Source of the DNA: Caproicibacter fermentans
GTDB taxonomy: Bacteria > Bacillota > Clostridia > Oscillospirales > Acutalibacteraceae
Assembly (NCBI RefSeq): GCF_009746625.1
Contig: NZ_VWXL01000035.1
Coordinates: 1-33,921, forward strand
Length of the DNA: 33,921 nucleotides
Direction: 5' to 3'
The position numbers were made by a program, and so were the translations under genes. Shown piece by piece: positions 23,239 through 31,480 of this stretch. The notes under the pieces are model-generated. The model searched no databases, was not told the origin of the DNA, and saw only the letters and a program-made list of their open reading frames with translations. The stretch's first letter is position 1, and each line of letters begins with the position of its first letter.

Positions 23239-24642
23239 TTATACGATGAACGGCGTAACATCAGGTTCCTTATTTGTTAAATTTTTTAATATGGTCAAAC
23301 CCTTGATAAGCTCCTCTTTATTCTTGACTGACGCAGTGGCAATTCGAACGGCGGACGGTACGGGATTGCTGCCAACCGCAAACCGCTCAGCACAATAAAT
23401 TTGCACCCCTGACAATTTAGCGCAATATTCAAATTCTTTCCCAGTCCATCCATCCGGCAATAGAAGCCACCTGAAGTAATCACGTTTGTTCCCTTGCACG
23501 GTGAAGCCGTTTAGGATTTCATCCGTGAGCTTATTCCGCGTTTCTGCTTCCAACCTTTTCGCTTCGAGAATTTGATCTGCCAAACCGGTTTCTATAAGAT
23601 TGGCTACGATTTCTACATTAAAGTGGGATGTATTTAGATTTATGTTGTAAATCCCACGACTAATTTGATCATGTAATTTTGGGGCAACAGCCATGAACGC
23701 CACCCTCAAGCCCGCGCTTAAGGATTTAGACGTGCAATTAATATAAATGCTTTGCTCCGGAATGAATTGTGACACAGGAGCCAGTTCTGAATTTTTCAAA
23801 AAAGAGTAGGTATCATCTTCTATCAAAATCAAGTTATTTGCCTTTATAATTTCAGCTATCTTCTGTCGGCGTGAAATTGGCATTGTACATGTTGTAGGAT
23901 TTTGACATTCCGGTATTAAATACAGTCCCTTTAAGCTTTCGTTTTTGCACGTTTTGCTTAGCATTGAGGGATTCATGCCATCTCTGTCCATTTCAACAGG
24001 AACCAAGCGAACGCCAAATGTACTGGCAAGATTTTTATACCCTGTGTAAGTAAGAGAATCCGTGCCAATTTTATCGCCAGGCTGAAACAATGAGATCATT
24101 GTAACCGCCAACGCATTTTGAGCGCCTGAAGCGATAGCGATATTTTCAGGTTTAACATTGATATGAAATCGTTTCAACCACTCACTTCCTATTTCACGGT
24201 GAGATATTTTCATCTTGGGTTCATCGTATTCCAAATACTTTCCGATTGTTATATTTTGAACCGTTTGTCTGATAGATTCGACCACAAGTTTATTTTGGCC
24301 ATATAATGGTCGAATGGTCCCCATTTCAATTAATCCGTTATCTAATTCGTCATCCTGTGAAACTGCCGGAACATTTGCATCGGCAGAAATAAAAGTTCCT
24401 TTTCCGACGGTTGCATAGATCAATCCTTTTCGTTCGCAAAGCTTAAACGCTTTTGTCACGGTTGTGAGATTAATGTGAAGAAAATCTGCCAGTTCTCGTT
24501 GTGGGGGCAGTTTATCGCCCGGCTTTAGAACTCCATTCCTAATATCGGTATCCAAAGTTTCCATAATGGCTAAGTACATTGGCTTATCCGTTTGATCGAT
24601 TTTAGGCATCCATGTTAAGTCGTCATAAAATGATTTCTGCAT
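23239..24642 (-). CDS. pdxR: MocR-type regulator of B6 synthesis, PdxR-like
   Basis: 467 residues. A GntR-type winged helix is at the start: IRNGVLKPGDKLPPQRELADFL, NLTTVTKAFKLCERKGLIYATVGKGTF (to about residue 84). A fold-type-I aminotransferase domain fills the rest, with the PLP lysine K306 in NCTSKSLSAGLRVAF and EDDTYSF before it. In such proteins PLP bound as an internal aldimine modulates DNA binding, and PdxR members activate pdxST when PLP is low and repress themselves. The head-to-head position with pdxST and the overlapping promoters support this. AAAGGAG precedes the ATG. Confidence 0.88.
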   Translation of the reverse strand: MQKSFYDDLTWMPKIDQTDKPMYLAIMETLDTDIRNGVLKPGDKLPPQRELADFLHINLTTVTKAFKLCERKGLIYATVGKGTFISADANVPAVSQDDELDNGLIEMGTIRPLYGQNKLVVESIRQTVQNITIGKYLEYDEPKMKISHREIGSEWLKRFHINVKPENIAIASGAQNALAVTMISLFQPGDKIGTDSLTYTGYKNLASTFGVRLVPVEMDRDGMNPSMLSKTCKNESLKGLYLIPECQNPTTCTMPISRRQKIAEIIKANNLILIEDDTYSFLKNSELAPVSQFIPEQSIYINCTSKSLSAGLRVAFMAVAPKLHDQISRGIYNINLNTSHFNVEIVANLIETGLADQILEAKRLEAETRNKLTDEILNGFTVQGNKRDYFRWLLLPDGWTGKEFEYCAKLSGVQIYCAERFAVGSNPVPSAVRIATASVKNKEELIKGLTILKNLTNKEPDVTPFIV

Positions 24643-24665
24643 AAAGAACGCTCCTTTTGTAAGTC

Positions 24666-24717
24666 ATACAATTATACCGTTGACAGCATACAATGTCAAC
24701 ATTATAATTAATTGTAT
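24666..24717. promoter_or_regulatory. Face-to-face overlapping promoters and repeats between pdxR and pdxS
   Basis: Plus strand: TTGACA (24680-24685), 17 bp, TATAAT (24703-24708). Minus strand: TTGACA (24694-24699), 17 bp, TATAAT (24671-24676). Both are perfect consensus and overlap, so one polymerase should exclude the other. The heptamer ATACAAT occurs at 24666-24672 and 24688-24694, a 22-bp step (two helical turns), and inverted at 24711-24717; these are likely PdxR-binding sites. Confidence 0.88.
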
Positions 24718-24747
24718 TACAAATAAATGCGACAAGGAGTGGAAACA

Positions 24748-25629
24748 ATGGATTCTGAAAGACTTGGACTCAACAGGAATCTTGCCCAGATGCTGAAAGG
24801 CGGCGTAATTATGGACGTCACCAATGCAAAGGAAGCTGCAATCGCCCAAGAATCAGGTGCAGTTGCTGTCATGGCTCTGGAAAGGGTTCCTGCCGATATC
24901 AGAAACGAGGGCGGAGTTGCCCGTATGAGCGACCCCAAAATGATAAAGGAAATTCAAAAAGCCGTATCTATTCCCGTTATGGCAAAAGTACGGATCGGCC
25001 ACATCGCAGAAGCACAGATTCTTGAGGCTCTCGGCATTGATTTTATCGACGAGAGTGAAGTTCTGACCCCGGCAGATGAAATGTATCATATCGATAAATC
25101 GGCATTTAAAGTTCCGTTTGTCTGCGGTGCTCGAAATCTGGGTGAAGCTCTTAGAAGGATAGGCGAAGGGGCCTCCATGATCCGTACAAAAGGAGAGGCG
25201 GGTACGGGAAATGTCGTTGAAGCTGTACGCCATATGAGAACCGTAATGTCGGAGATCAGGGAGCTTTCCAATAAGCCAAAAGAGGAACTTATGACTTACG
25301 CGAAAGAAAACGGAGCGCCCTATGATTTGGTTGTATCGGTTGCGGAAAACAAGAAACTGCCCGTTGTCAATTTTGCCGCAGGAGGAATTGCGACTCCGGC
25401 TGATGCAGCTTTGATGATGCAGCTGGGAAGTGAAGGGATTTTCGTTGGATCCGGCATATTTAAATCCGATCATCCGCTCCCTAGAGCGAAAGCGATTGTA
25501 AAAGCAGCTGCGTATTATGACAAACCGGAAATTCTTGCCGAGGTAAGCGAAGGGCTTGGAGAGGCTATGAAAGGAATTGATATTAAAACAATAGCTCCCG
25601 AAGACCAGTTTGCTAAAAGGGGCTGGTAA
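24748..25629 (+). CDS. pdxS: Pyridoxal 5'-phosphate synthase, synthase subunit PdxS
   Basis: 293 residues from the ATG at 24748, which has AAGGAG eight bases upstream; an ATG at 24727 lacks one. Catalytic residues of the family are present: Asp23 in IMDVTNA, Lys80 in VMAKVRIGH, Lys148 in [12 protein letters not shown]. With ammonia from PdxT it builds PLP from ribose 5-phosphate (or ribulose 5-phosphate) and glyceraldehyde 3-phosphate. It forms a (beta/alpha)8 dodecamer in the cytoplasm. First gene of a two-gene operon that is divergent from the PdxR-like regulator. Confidence 0.97.
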   Translation: MDSERLGLNRNLAQMLKGGVIMDVTNAKEAAIAQESGAVAVMALERVPADIRNEGGVARMSDPKMIKEIQKAVSIPVMAKVRIGHIAEAQILEALGIDFIDESEVLTPADEMYHIDKSAFKVPFVCGARNLGEALRRIGEGASMIRTKGEAGTGNVVEAVRHMRTVMSEIRELSNKPKEELMTYAKENGAPYDLVVSVAENKKLPVVNFAAGGIATPADAALMMQLGSEGIFVGSGIFKSDHPLPRAKAIVKAAAYYDKPEILAEVSEGLGEAMKGIDIKTIAPEDQFAKRGW

Positions 25630-25630
25630 A

Positions 25631-26230
25631 ATGGCGAAAGACTTGCAGGTTGGGGTTTTATCCTTACAAGGTTCCGTCGAAGAACATAGAAGCATGCTGG
25701 GCAAAATCAAGAATGTTAAACCGATTGAAGTGAAATCCTTAACTGCATTGGAATCTGTCAATGGCATAATTTTACCGGGTGGTGAAAGCACAACAATATC
25801 AAAATTGCTTATCGAATTTGGCCTTTTTGAACCGCTGAAACAAAGGATAAAACAAGGTCTTCCCGTTTGGGGCACATGTGCAGGTATGATCCTGCTTGCT
25901 AAAGATGTAATCGGCGAAAATCCACACTTGGGGCTGATGGATATAACAGTCCGGCGAAATGCCTATGGTCGGCAAATCAACAGTTTTACCGTGTCGGAAA
26001 ATATCCCAGCCCTATCAGAGCAGCGGATTGAGCTTCCTTTCATCCGTGCGCCATGGATTGAAAATGTCGGCAAAGATGTTGAAGTGCTTTGTTCCCTAAA
26101 CAAACATATTGTAGCTGCAAAAGAAAGGAATATGCTTGTGACCTCTTTTCATCCCGAATTGACAGACTGTCTTGCCGTGCATCAGTACTTTATCGAGAAG
26201 ATGATACGGGCGGTTGAAAATAATAAATGA
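25631..26230 (+). CDS. pdxT: Pyridoxal 5'-phosphate synthase, glutaminase subunit PdxT
   Basis: 199 residues from the ATG at 25631, one base after the pdxS stop, with AAAAGGGG before it. Class-I glutaminase triad: Cys83 in WGTCAGM, His174 and Glu176 in SFHPEL. GVLSLQGSVEEH at the start and LPGGEST at 48-54 are family marks. It releases ammonia from glutamine and passes it to PdxS. The one-base gap implies coupled translation with pdxS in about equal amounts. No terminator was recognised in the 152 bases after the stop. Confidence 0.97.
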   Translation: MAKDLQVGVLSLQGSVEEHRSMLGKIKNVKPIEVKSLTALESVNGIILPGGESTTISKLLIEFGLFEPLKQRIKQGLPVWGTCAGMILLAKDVIGENPHLGLMDITVRRNAYGRQINSFTVSENIPALSEQRIELPFIRAPWIENVGKDVEVLCSLNKHIVAAKERNMLVTSFHPELTDCLAVHQYFIEKMIRAVENNK

Positions 26231-26382
26231 ATAATACATGTGATTCAAAGGCTTATGGAAGATTAGTTTTGATTGGAATTCAGTTCAGGCAAAAACTCGG
26301 GTAATTTTTTTGATTTGCAACGTAAATCAATGTCTCCCCTGTATCCGTTTAACGGCGTGATGTGGACTAAACTGTTGGTGCC

Positions 26383-27285
26383 TCAAGTTTCCGTCATGGT
26401 CCCGCCATTAACATGTAGTACTTGACCGGTTACAAAAGAAGAATCATCGCTTGCAAGATATATATATGTCGGAGCAAGCTCAAACGGCTGTCCGGCACGT
26501 TTCATTGGGGTATCCAATCCAAAAGTCTTTACATATTCGTCAGAAAAGCTTGAAACAATGAGCGGAGTCCAGATAGGCCCTGGGGCTACTGCATTTACGC
26601 GGATTCCTTTGGATACCAGCTGCAAGGCTAAGGAGCGGGTAAACGAAACGATTGCACCTTTTGTCGAGGAATAATCCACCAGCAACGGTTCACCTGCGTA
26701 GGCGGTCACGGATGCGGTTGATATAATGGAACTTCCAGGCTTCAGGTAAGGCAATGCTGCCTTTGTCATGTAAAAATTGGGGAAAATATTTGTTCGGTAC
26801 GTATTTTCAAGCTGTTCGTCCGAGATGTCCGATATGCTTTTTTGAGGGAATTGAACCCCCTGGTTTAAAACCAGAATATCAATCTTTCCGAAGCGTTCCA
26901 GAACCTCCTCTACAATCTTTTCTGAAAAATCAGGCTGTCTCAGATCCCCTTCCACCAAAAGCGCGTGCTGACCGTAAAATTCCACAGCCTTTCCGGTCAA
27001 TTCGGCATCCTGACGTTCACGAGGCGTGAAAACGATGGCAGTATCCGCCCCTTCTTTTGCAAATCCAATCGCGACGGCACGACCGATCCCGCTGTCTCCT
27101 CCTGTGATGATGGCAATCTTCCCCTTTAGCTTCTCACTGCTCTTATATTCTGTATTGTCGGAAATCGGGACAGGATTCATCAAATACTCCAGACCCGGCT
27201 GTACGTCCTGATGCTGCGGCGGAAACGTGATCGGCGTTTCAATACATTTCGTCTCATTGCCAAGATAAGGATAAGTGGGCACCAT
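26383..27285 (-). CDS. Short-chain dehydrogenase/reductase (YhdF/YghA-like stress type)
   Basis: 300 residues. Cofactor motif TGGDSGIGRA at 61-70, a GDL at 113-115, LNQGV in place of the common NNAG at 140-144, and catalytic Y205-x3-K209 (DYSSTKG) with a serine near 192. The long N-terminal extension (about 50 residues, PPQHQDVQPGLEYLMNP) is typical of the YhdF/YhxC/YghA general-stress subgroup. It is an NAD(P)-dependent oxidoreductase of unknown substrate. AAGGGAGAG precedes the ATG. It stands alone in the convergent space after pdxT. Confidence 0.88.
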   Translation of the reverse strand: MVPTYPYLGNETKCIETPITFPPQHQDVQPGLEYLMNPVPISDNTEYKSSEKLKGKIAIITGGDSGIGRAVAIGFAKEGADTAIVFTPRERQDAELTGKAVEFYGQHALLVEGDLRQPDFSEKIVEEVLERFGKIDILVLNQGVQFPQKSISDISDEQLENTYRTNIFPNFYMTKAALPYLKPGSSIISTASVTAYAGEPLLVDYSSTKGAIVSFTRSLALQLVSKGIRVNAVAPGPIWTPLIVSSFSDEYVKTFGLDTPMKRAGQPFELAPTYIYLASDDSSFVTGQVLHVNGGTMTET

Positions 27286-27384
27286 TACATATCTCTCCCT
27301 TGTATTTTTCTATAATAAGATATTCATGAGCGCCATAAAGGTGCTATGGAAGAGAAATAGGGCGGATTCGGTTTTAAGATCTTT

Positions 27385-27660
27385 ATACAGTCCCATCGGA
27401 TTTCTGTTGAGTTGGCGGCAGCTTTTCTGGAAAGGAAGAAGATATGTTTCCGCCTTGAGCTTTTAATGTGCGTTGAAACGTTTCCGGCGGCATGAAACGG
27501 GGCTCGGCAAGCGCAGGCGCTTTTAAATGATCCAAAAGTTTTAGTGCTTGATGAACCGACCGCTGACTGGATTTGATGGAACGCGTTCATTTTCGCAACC
27601 CGATTTCCAGTATCTCAATTCAAAGTGCGCCTCCACGAGTGTTCGCGCTAAATCAGAGGT
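27385..27660 (+). pseudogene. Fragment of an ABC transporter ATP-binding subunit, frameshifted
   Basis: The ABC signature SGGMKR is encoded at 27483-27500, and the Walker B region QALLNDPKVLVLDEPTA at 27514-27564 in a different frame. A stop (TGA) follows at DWI-stop, and MERVHFRNPISSISIQS, resembling the D-loop/H-loop part (LDPxERxxFRNLIS), appears in the first frame again at 27576 onward. No Walker A or intact start is visible. It is a decayed fragment, close to drug- or ion-type ABC ATPases, with no expected activity. Confidence 0.68.
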
Positions 27661-27856
27661 TGAATGGACCGCACCCATTCCCCGGTTGGAAACCTGCTGT
27701 AGACGCGTCTTCCTTCTCCATCTGTTCAAGAATACCGCTGGTCAGTGTGATCCGCGGATCCGGCAAAGGGAGTTTCTGCAAAGCGACGATGACCTTCATG
27801 ATTTTTGTCATAAAGGCCGGATAGATCTTCTGGTCGGCATTTTGGACCATCAGGAT
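27653..27856 (-). pseudogene. Fragment of a D-Ala-D-Ala carboxypeptidase (S11, DacA-like)
   Basis: The minus strand reads ILMVQNADQKIYPAFMTKIMKVIVALQ then ITLTSGILEQMEKEDASTAGFQPGNG, which parallels the active-site region of penicillin-binding S11 peptidases (VLYEQNADEKIYPASMTKIMT...). The catalytic serine of the SxxK motif (PASMTK) is replaced by Phe (PAFMTK), and both ends are missing. It is a dead fragment, overlapping the tail of the ABC remnant on the other strand. Confidence 0.65.
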
Positions 27857-27978
27857 TTGCCCGTCGCTTCTATGGATTCAGACGGCATGACTATTTGTTT
27901 TTTGCTTCTGAGTGTCATTATAGGATTTGTTCCTTGGGAACAGGAACGCAGGCCATTGAATCACCTACTATTCAAGCT

Positions 27979-28019
27979 GAAAGAGAACGTCTACCTTACT
28001 CAGGCAGACGTTCTCTTTC
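27979..28019. terminator. Hairpin downstream of trmO
   Basis: GAAAGAGAACGTCT / AGACGTTCTCTTTC, a perfect 14-bp stem (27979-27992 with 28006-28019) seven bases after the trmO stop on the minus strand. The T-run is poor, so it may act by stabilising the 3' end. Confidence 0.6.
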
Positions 28020-28026
28020 ATATTGC

Positions 28027-28503
28027 TTAACTGTTCATTTCGTTTTCCCAAGCAAAATTGCCGGATTCTTCATAACACTTCGGCCAATGGCTGCACCATT
28101 CAGGAACAACAGGATTTTCCACGCGGTCTAGGCTCGGCGTGTACGGTTTAATATCCAAAACCGGCGAACCGTCAAACGCTTCAATATATGAAAGGCCAAT
28201 CACTGCGTTTTCATGGTCGATGTAGGTTACCTGCACACAATCCAGCGCAATAGGGTTTGGGCGCATAGGTGAGCGGGTGGCAAAGGTACCGAGTACTTCG
28301 GGACTGTTTTTATAGGGTTTTATTTCTGAGAGTTTGCTTCTATTCTTCGGATTATCACACTCGGAAAACCACCATAAAATCTGAATATGGCTAAACCCAT
28401 CCAACCCAGCGAGAGCAGAAGCATAAGTCTTGTCTAAAACAAGCCTCATGTCCTCACCGTGACACGCAATCATCCCAATCGTATTAACTTTTAGTTCTGC
28501 CAT
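28027..28503 (-). CDS. trmO: tRNA (N6-threonylcarbamoyl-A37) methyltransferase TrmO
   Basis: 158 residues with the TrmO/TsaA-family blocks LAGLDGFSHIQILWWF (32-47), TFATRSPMRPNPIAL (73-87) and AFDGSPVLDIKPYTPSLD (109-126). It uses SAM to methylate t6A37 of certain tRNAs, or in Archaea-like relatives an undetermined substrate; the beta-barrel fold is unlike other methyltransferases. AAAAAGGAGATAG precedes the ATG. It is single, between decayed genes, and looks intact, so it is likely a conserved housekeeping gene. Confidence 0.92.
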   Translation of the reverse strand: MAELKVNTIGMIACHGEDMRLVLDKTYASALAGLDGFSHIQILWWFSECDNPKNRSKLSEIKPYKNSPEVLGTFATRSPMRPNPIALDCVQVTYIDHENAVIGLSYIEAFDGSPVLDIKPYTPSLDRVENPVVPEWCSHWPKCYEESGNFAWENEMNS

Positions 28504-28594
28504 AAATACTATCTCCTTTTTGTTATATTTACGGCGCCGTTGATTTTAGTATAGCAGAAGTTTAGTACACTTCAAGCTTTTTTTAATGCGCGCT

Positions 28595-28710
28595 AAAGGT
28601 GTTAGACCGATATCGGCCTAACATCTTTAAGGCCGCGTAAAAACTAATACCGATAACTTCGGTAGAAACCAAGGCTCGTCCCCCTGTTTTAAGCGAAAAT
28701 ATCGGTCTAA
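28595..28710. repeat. Palindrome and inverted 12-mer next to the recombinase remnant
   Basis: 28595-28628 is a 34-bp palindrome (TTAGACCGATATCGGCCTAA core) with one mismatch and a wobble. The motif TTAGACCGATAT (28602-28613) returns exactly inverted as ATATCGGTCTAA (28699-28710), just past the recombinase stop. This is a plausible attachment or crossover site for the recombinase, or a terminator. Confidence 0.5.
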
Positions 28711-28717
28711 TTCTGAG

Positions 28718-29539
28718 TTACTTCAATCCTAAGAATTTCAACTTGTCATCTTCGGAAAGGCTGTCCCATTTTCTAGCGGGCTGATCGCCCAACATGTTGT
28801 TCATTGCTTCTACGGCCAAATATCCACATGGCCAAGGAGCTTGGCGATTTCCGGCAGTGAGAGGCCGAGAATGTGTGTCCAGATTGCCGTCTGCATGAAA
28901 AAGCTCACAGTAATACCGAAAATTCTCCAGAAATGCATCATCGGGAACCGGAACGATCCGTGGCTTGTCGCCCTTGCCGAAAAGCCGGACATATGGGTGT
29001 TTTCCATCCGTGATAACGTCGTTTGCCTTGACCGTGATCATCTCGTTTAAGCGCGCGCCGGTTGAAAACAAAAACAGAATAATGAAACGGTCTCTTACCC
29101 CGATTTTTGTAGGCTTCGGTTGCTCCAGAATCAATAGTATCTGGTCTTTGCTAAGCCAGTTGTGCCGTTTGGGATAAACCTTTTTGTGCTTTAAACCGGC
29201 AAGGCTGATTTGCAATGACGTCAGGTCAATGTTTTTGGAGGCCGCATATTTCACATATGCCTTTAGAGCGGCAAGATGGACATTTCTTGTGCCGACGCTG
29301 CTGTGATTGGAGACCCACCCGATGTACTCCCGAATCACCTTGTCGCTGACAAAATCAATGGTAATCGCGTCAACACCTTTTGAGTATTGTTCGGAAAGAT
29401 ATTTTCTAAAGGAATTTAGCGATTGCCGGTAGGTTTCCACTGTGCGCTCACTTTTGAGTTCAATCCGCATGTCATGAATGAAATCCCTAACATATTTAAA
29501 AAACATAACCGTTTGGCTATTCTTCGACATACACGACAC
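28718..29539 (-). pseudogene. Tyrosine recombinase/integrase with internal deletion
   Basis: 273 codons (GTG 29539, or ATG 29530). The N-terminal core-binding domain is intact (SERTVETYRQSLNSFRKYLSE), and box I is present with its arginine in TGARLNEM, plus the lysine hairpin GKGDKPR. The usual box II (HxLRHT...) is missing: after CELFHADGNLDTH the sequence jumps to LGLSLPEIAKLLGHVDIWP in another frame and then back into EAMNNMLGDQ...DDKLKFLGLK. About 60 residues with HxxR and the end with the tyrosine are lost or garbled. It cannot be active. Confidence 0.8.
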
Positions 29540-29600
29540 AGTAAACGAGGGATACCCGTAAAAGGCTATCCCTCATTCCATTTCAGCTCAATGAAAACAC

Positions 29601-29640
29601 AAACCCGAACGCTTCACCGATAAAGTGAATGTTCGGGTTA
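29601..29640 (-). terminator. Terminator of the toxin/immunity-like pair
   Basis: AACCCGAAC...TTCAC and GTGAATGTTCGGGTT (29602-29639) form a stem of about 14 bp; the minus strand then reads TTTGTGTTTTC. It lies 67 bases after the stop of the 112-aa gene. Confidence 0.7.
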
Positions 29641-29706
29641 TGTGCGTTTGCTGCGGGTGATTCGACGGCTGAATGAAAGCTCTATTTCCTGGACAAACGC
29701 TTCGCA

Positions 29707-30045
29707 TTATTTGAGAGAGTGATAGGCCTTCTTATAATCCTCATAAGAAAAATCACGAATCAAATTTTCAAGCTCAAACCCAAATTCATCGTTATAAAAT
29801 TGTAAAAATGATTTTGCAGCCTGATAGCCCACATCAACATCGTCTACCTCTCTCCCCTTAGCGGTTTTGGCAAAACAGTCGCAAAAATCGTCGTAAGCGG
29901 CCGGGTCCGCAGATATTGAATCTTTGAATATAAATGGACTCAGGTCACTCAGCAATGATCCAACGGAATCAGTAGGATGGACTGAATAATAAGCGTCAAT
30001 CACATAGAACATCGATAGATAAGCTTTTTCAGATAATGTACGCAT
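29707..30045 (-). CDS. Probable immunity protein for the DUF4417-linked toxin
   Basis: 112 residues, mostly acidic and helical: VIDAYYSVHPTDSVGSLLSDLSPFIF, DPAAYDDFCDCFAKTAKG, YQAAKSFLQFYNDEF. No enzyme motif or signal peptide. The start ATG overlaps the last 17 bases of the upstream gene and has a good AGGAGG site inside it, the same site and spacing as the upstream gene. The small acidic helical form, overlap and position downstream of a toxin-like C-terminus match immunity proteins of polymorphic-toxin loci. The family looks like one that I have seen beside such toxins, but I cannot name it. The immunity role is inferred. Confidence 0.6.
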   Translation of the reverse strand: MRTLSEKAYLSMFYVIDAYYSVHPTDSVGSLLSDLSPFIFKDSISADPAAYDDFCDCFAKTAKGREVDDVDVGYQAAKSFLQFYNDEFGFELENLIRDFSYEDYKKAYHSLK

Positions 30046-31003
30046 AATTTTTACCTCCTGGCTTCACTGGACTGTTATAGCCGATATTGGGATCCCATGT
30101 TTTCGGAGGCCGGTTGACTCCACCGTTAATAATGATCCCGTTTCGCGTTCTGACCCAAACCTGGCTTCCGTCACTTTGTAATTGAGAATACCATCTGCAA
30201 CCATTTTGATCAGTCCCTTTATAGTTGCCCTTATCGTTTGCAACACTTGTCAGCAATGCCCGGTTTGCCTCTGTATCCGAAAGGTGACCTTTTTTATTTC
30301 TAAAAACATGCTTAAGTTGTGAATTGTTTTTGGGAAGCGAATTCCTGCCACCTGCCATACCGCCGCCCTTGATGGTGTAAAAGCTAAAATCTTTTGTATT
30401 TAAGTGATTGGTTTCCGCGTAATCAACTGCAAAGATGTTGCCTCGCATCTCTTCAAAAGGAGTACCGAAGCAAATGATGGCGCTGGGCTGTATGCGTTTC
30501 AACATCTCAGTATAGCCCTGCAAAAACAATGTTTTTTCTTTTCGCATTCCTATGGTTGATACGGCCACGATGGAACCCTGTTCTAAACCGTCAAAGCAAA
30601 ACCAAAATGTATTCGGTTCCCCCCATACAAGCGATGGAATAACTTTAAGCCCTTTTGATTGAAAATATGCTCCGCACCATAGGTTTCGAAAAGTGTTATA
30701 TACCTTCAGTGCGAGTGGCATTTCTGTATAAAGGCTAAATTGCGGAGACAATACGGCTTTGTACTTCCGAAGTCGTTCAATTCTAGGCTCGGGATCGTTC
30801 CACATCACCTCGAACTTATAGTCGTCCAGAAAAAAATGGACAATCCGACTGAAACTTTCTTTATTGAGTTTATCATATCCTATCAAAGCCAGATCCTCAA
30901 GAGGAATGTCTGTCTTTTTTATGATAGGCATTTCAAAGACTCCGTCATGAAGAAACTGGTCGCGCAGAAACAGTGAATCGTTTCTGAATTCTTCGCTTGT
31001 CAC
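30029..31003 (-). CDS. DUF4417-like protein with a polymorphic-toxin-type C-terminal domain
   Basis: 324 residues from GTG 31003, which follows AGGAGG by seven bases. Residues ~32-200 fit DUF4417: LALIGYDKLNK, VHFFLDDYKFEVMWNDPE, LSPQFSLYTEMPLALKVYNTFRN, PSLVWGEPNTFWFCFDGL, SIVAVSTIGM. A Gly-rich linker KGGGMAGGRNSLPKNN (212-227) leads to ~95 residues, GHLSDTEANRALLTSVANDKGNY, GTDQNGCRWY, DGSQVWVRTRNGIIINGGVN. That C-terminus resembles the small RNase-like (BECR-type) domains that end phage MuF/RHS-type toxins. An overlapping small gene may be the immunity partner. DUF4417 is found mostly on phages and plasmids; its activity is unknown to me. Toxin action is inferred. Confidence 0.7.
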   Translation of the reverse strand: MTSEEFRNDSLFLRDQFLHDGVFEMPIIKKTDIPLEDLALIGYDKLNKESFSRIVHFFLDDYKFEVMWNDPEPRIERLRKYKAVLSPQFSLYTEMPLALKVYNTFRNLWCGAYFQSKGLKVIPSLVWGEPNTFWFCFDGLEQGSIVAVSTIGMRKEKTLFLQGYTEMLKRIQPSAIICFGTPFEEMRGNIFAVDYAETNHLNTKDFSFYTIKGGGMAGGRNSLPKNNSQLKHVFRNKKGHLSDTEANRALLTSVANDKGNYKGTDQNGCRWYSQLQSDGSQVWVRTRNGIIINGGVNRPPKTWDPNIGYNSPVKPGGKNYAYII

Positions 31004-31250
31004 ATTTTTACCTCCTGCCCATTATTGAAAGGGTCCTTTCACCTATAGGGCAGAAGCATTAAAAAATTTCCCTCTTCAATGCAACAAAGAAAAATTTATA
31101 TTAGGGAACCTCTGAACAAATGGCGCAGGAAGAGGAATTCAGAGAAAAGGGATTCAAGAGGCGTTCCAAACTGAATGATTACGTCGAATTTCAACGCTAT
31201 ACTCCTGAATTTATTTCCACTTTTGCGGAAATGGGCGCACTTCTCCCTTG

Positions 31251-31364
31251 TCAGGTCTCACTGAAACTTCGACCTGCCATTGCCAGCATATAGAGATTTG
31301 CGCACGCGAACATGGCATACAGCCGGTTCTCGTTTTTCATTAAGCCTCTGTACCGGGTTTTCGT
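31251..31364 (-). pseudogene. C-terminal end of an IS5-family transposase
   Basis: The frame ends TGA at 31251-31253 and reads RYRGLMKNENRLYAMFACANLYMLAMAGRSFSET. Joined to 33803-33921 by removing the IS66 insertion and one target copy, it reads through without a frameshift as VEHVFRIIKCQFGYTKTRYRG, the conserved C-terminal block (H..FR.IK..FG..K.RYRG) of IS5 transposases. The gene is split, so it is inactive. Confidence 0.85.
31357..31364. repeat. Target-site duplication, left copy (GTTTTCGT)
   Basis: GTTTTCGT is immediately left of the IS66 left inverted repeat and occurs again at 33795-33802. Eight bases is the typical target duplication of IS66. Confidence 0.92.
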
Positions 31365-31388
31365 GTAGCCGTCAAATCCACCGTCACA
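31365..31388 (+). repeat. IS66 left terminal inverted repeat
   Basis: Begins GTAGCCGTCAAA; the other end reads GTAACCGTCAAA when inverted. 19 of 24 bases match. Confidence 0.88.
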
Positions 31389-31480
31389 TTGTAGGGAGGA
31401 CGTTAGAAAGAGTACAATTTACTTCAAAAAGGTCCAAAGCGTTCTATGGAGTGCATTGGACCAAGTTGGAGTGGATTTGA

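Noticed and set aside
24853-25875. A 340-codon minus-strand frame opposite pdxS
   Set aside because: Antisense to PdxS/PdxT, which have all catalytic residues; no ribosome site or family resemblance.
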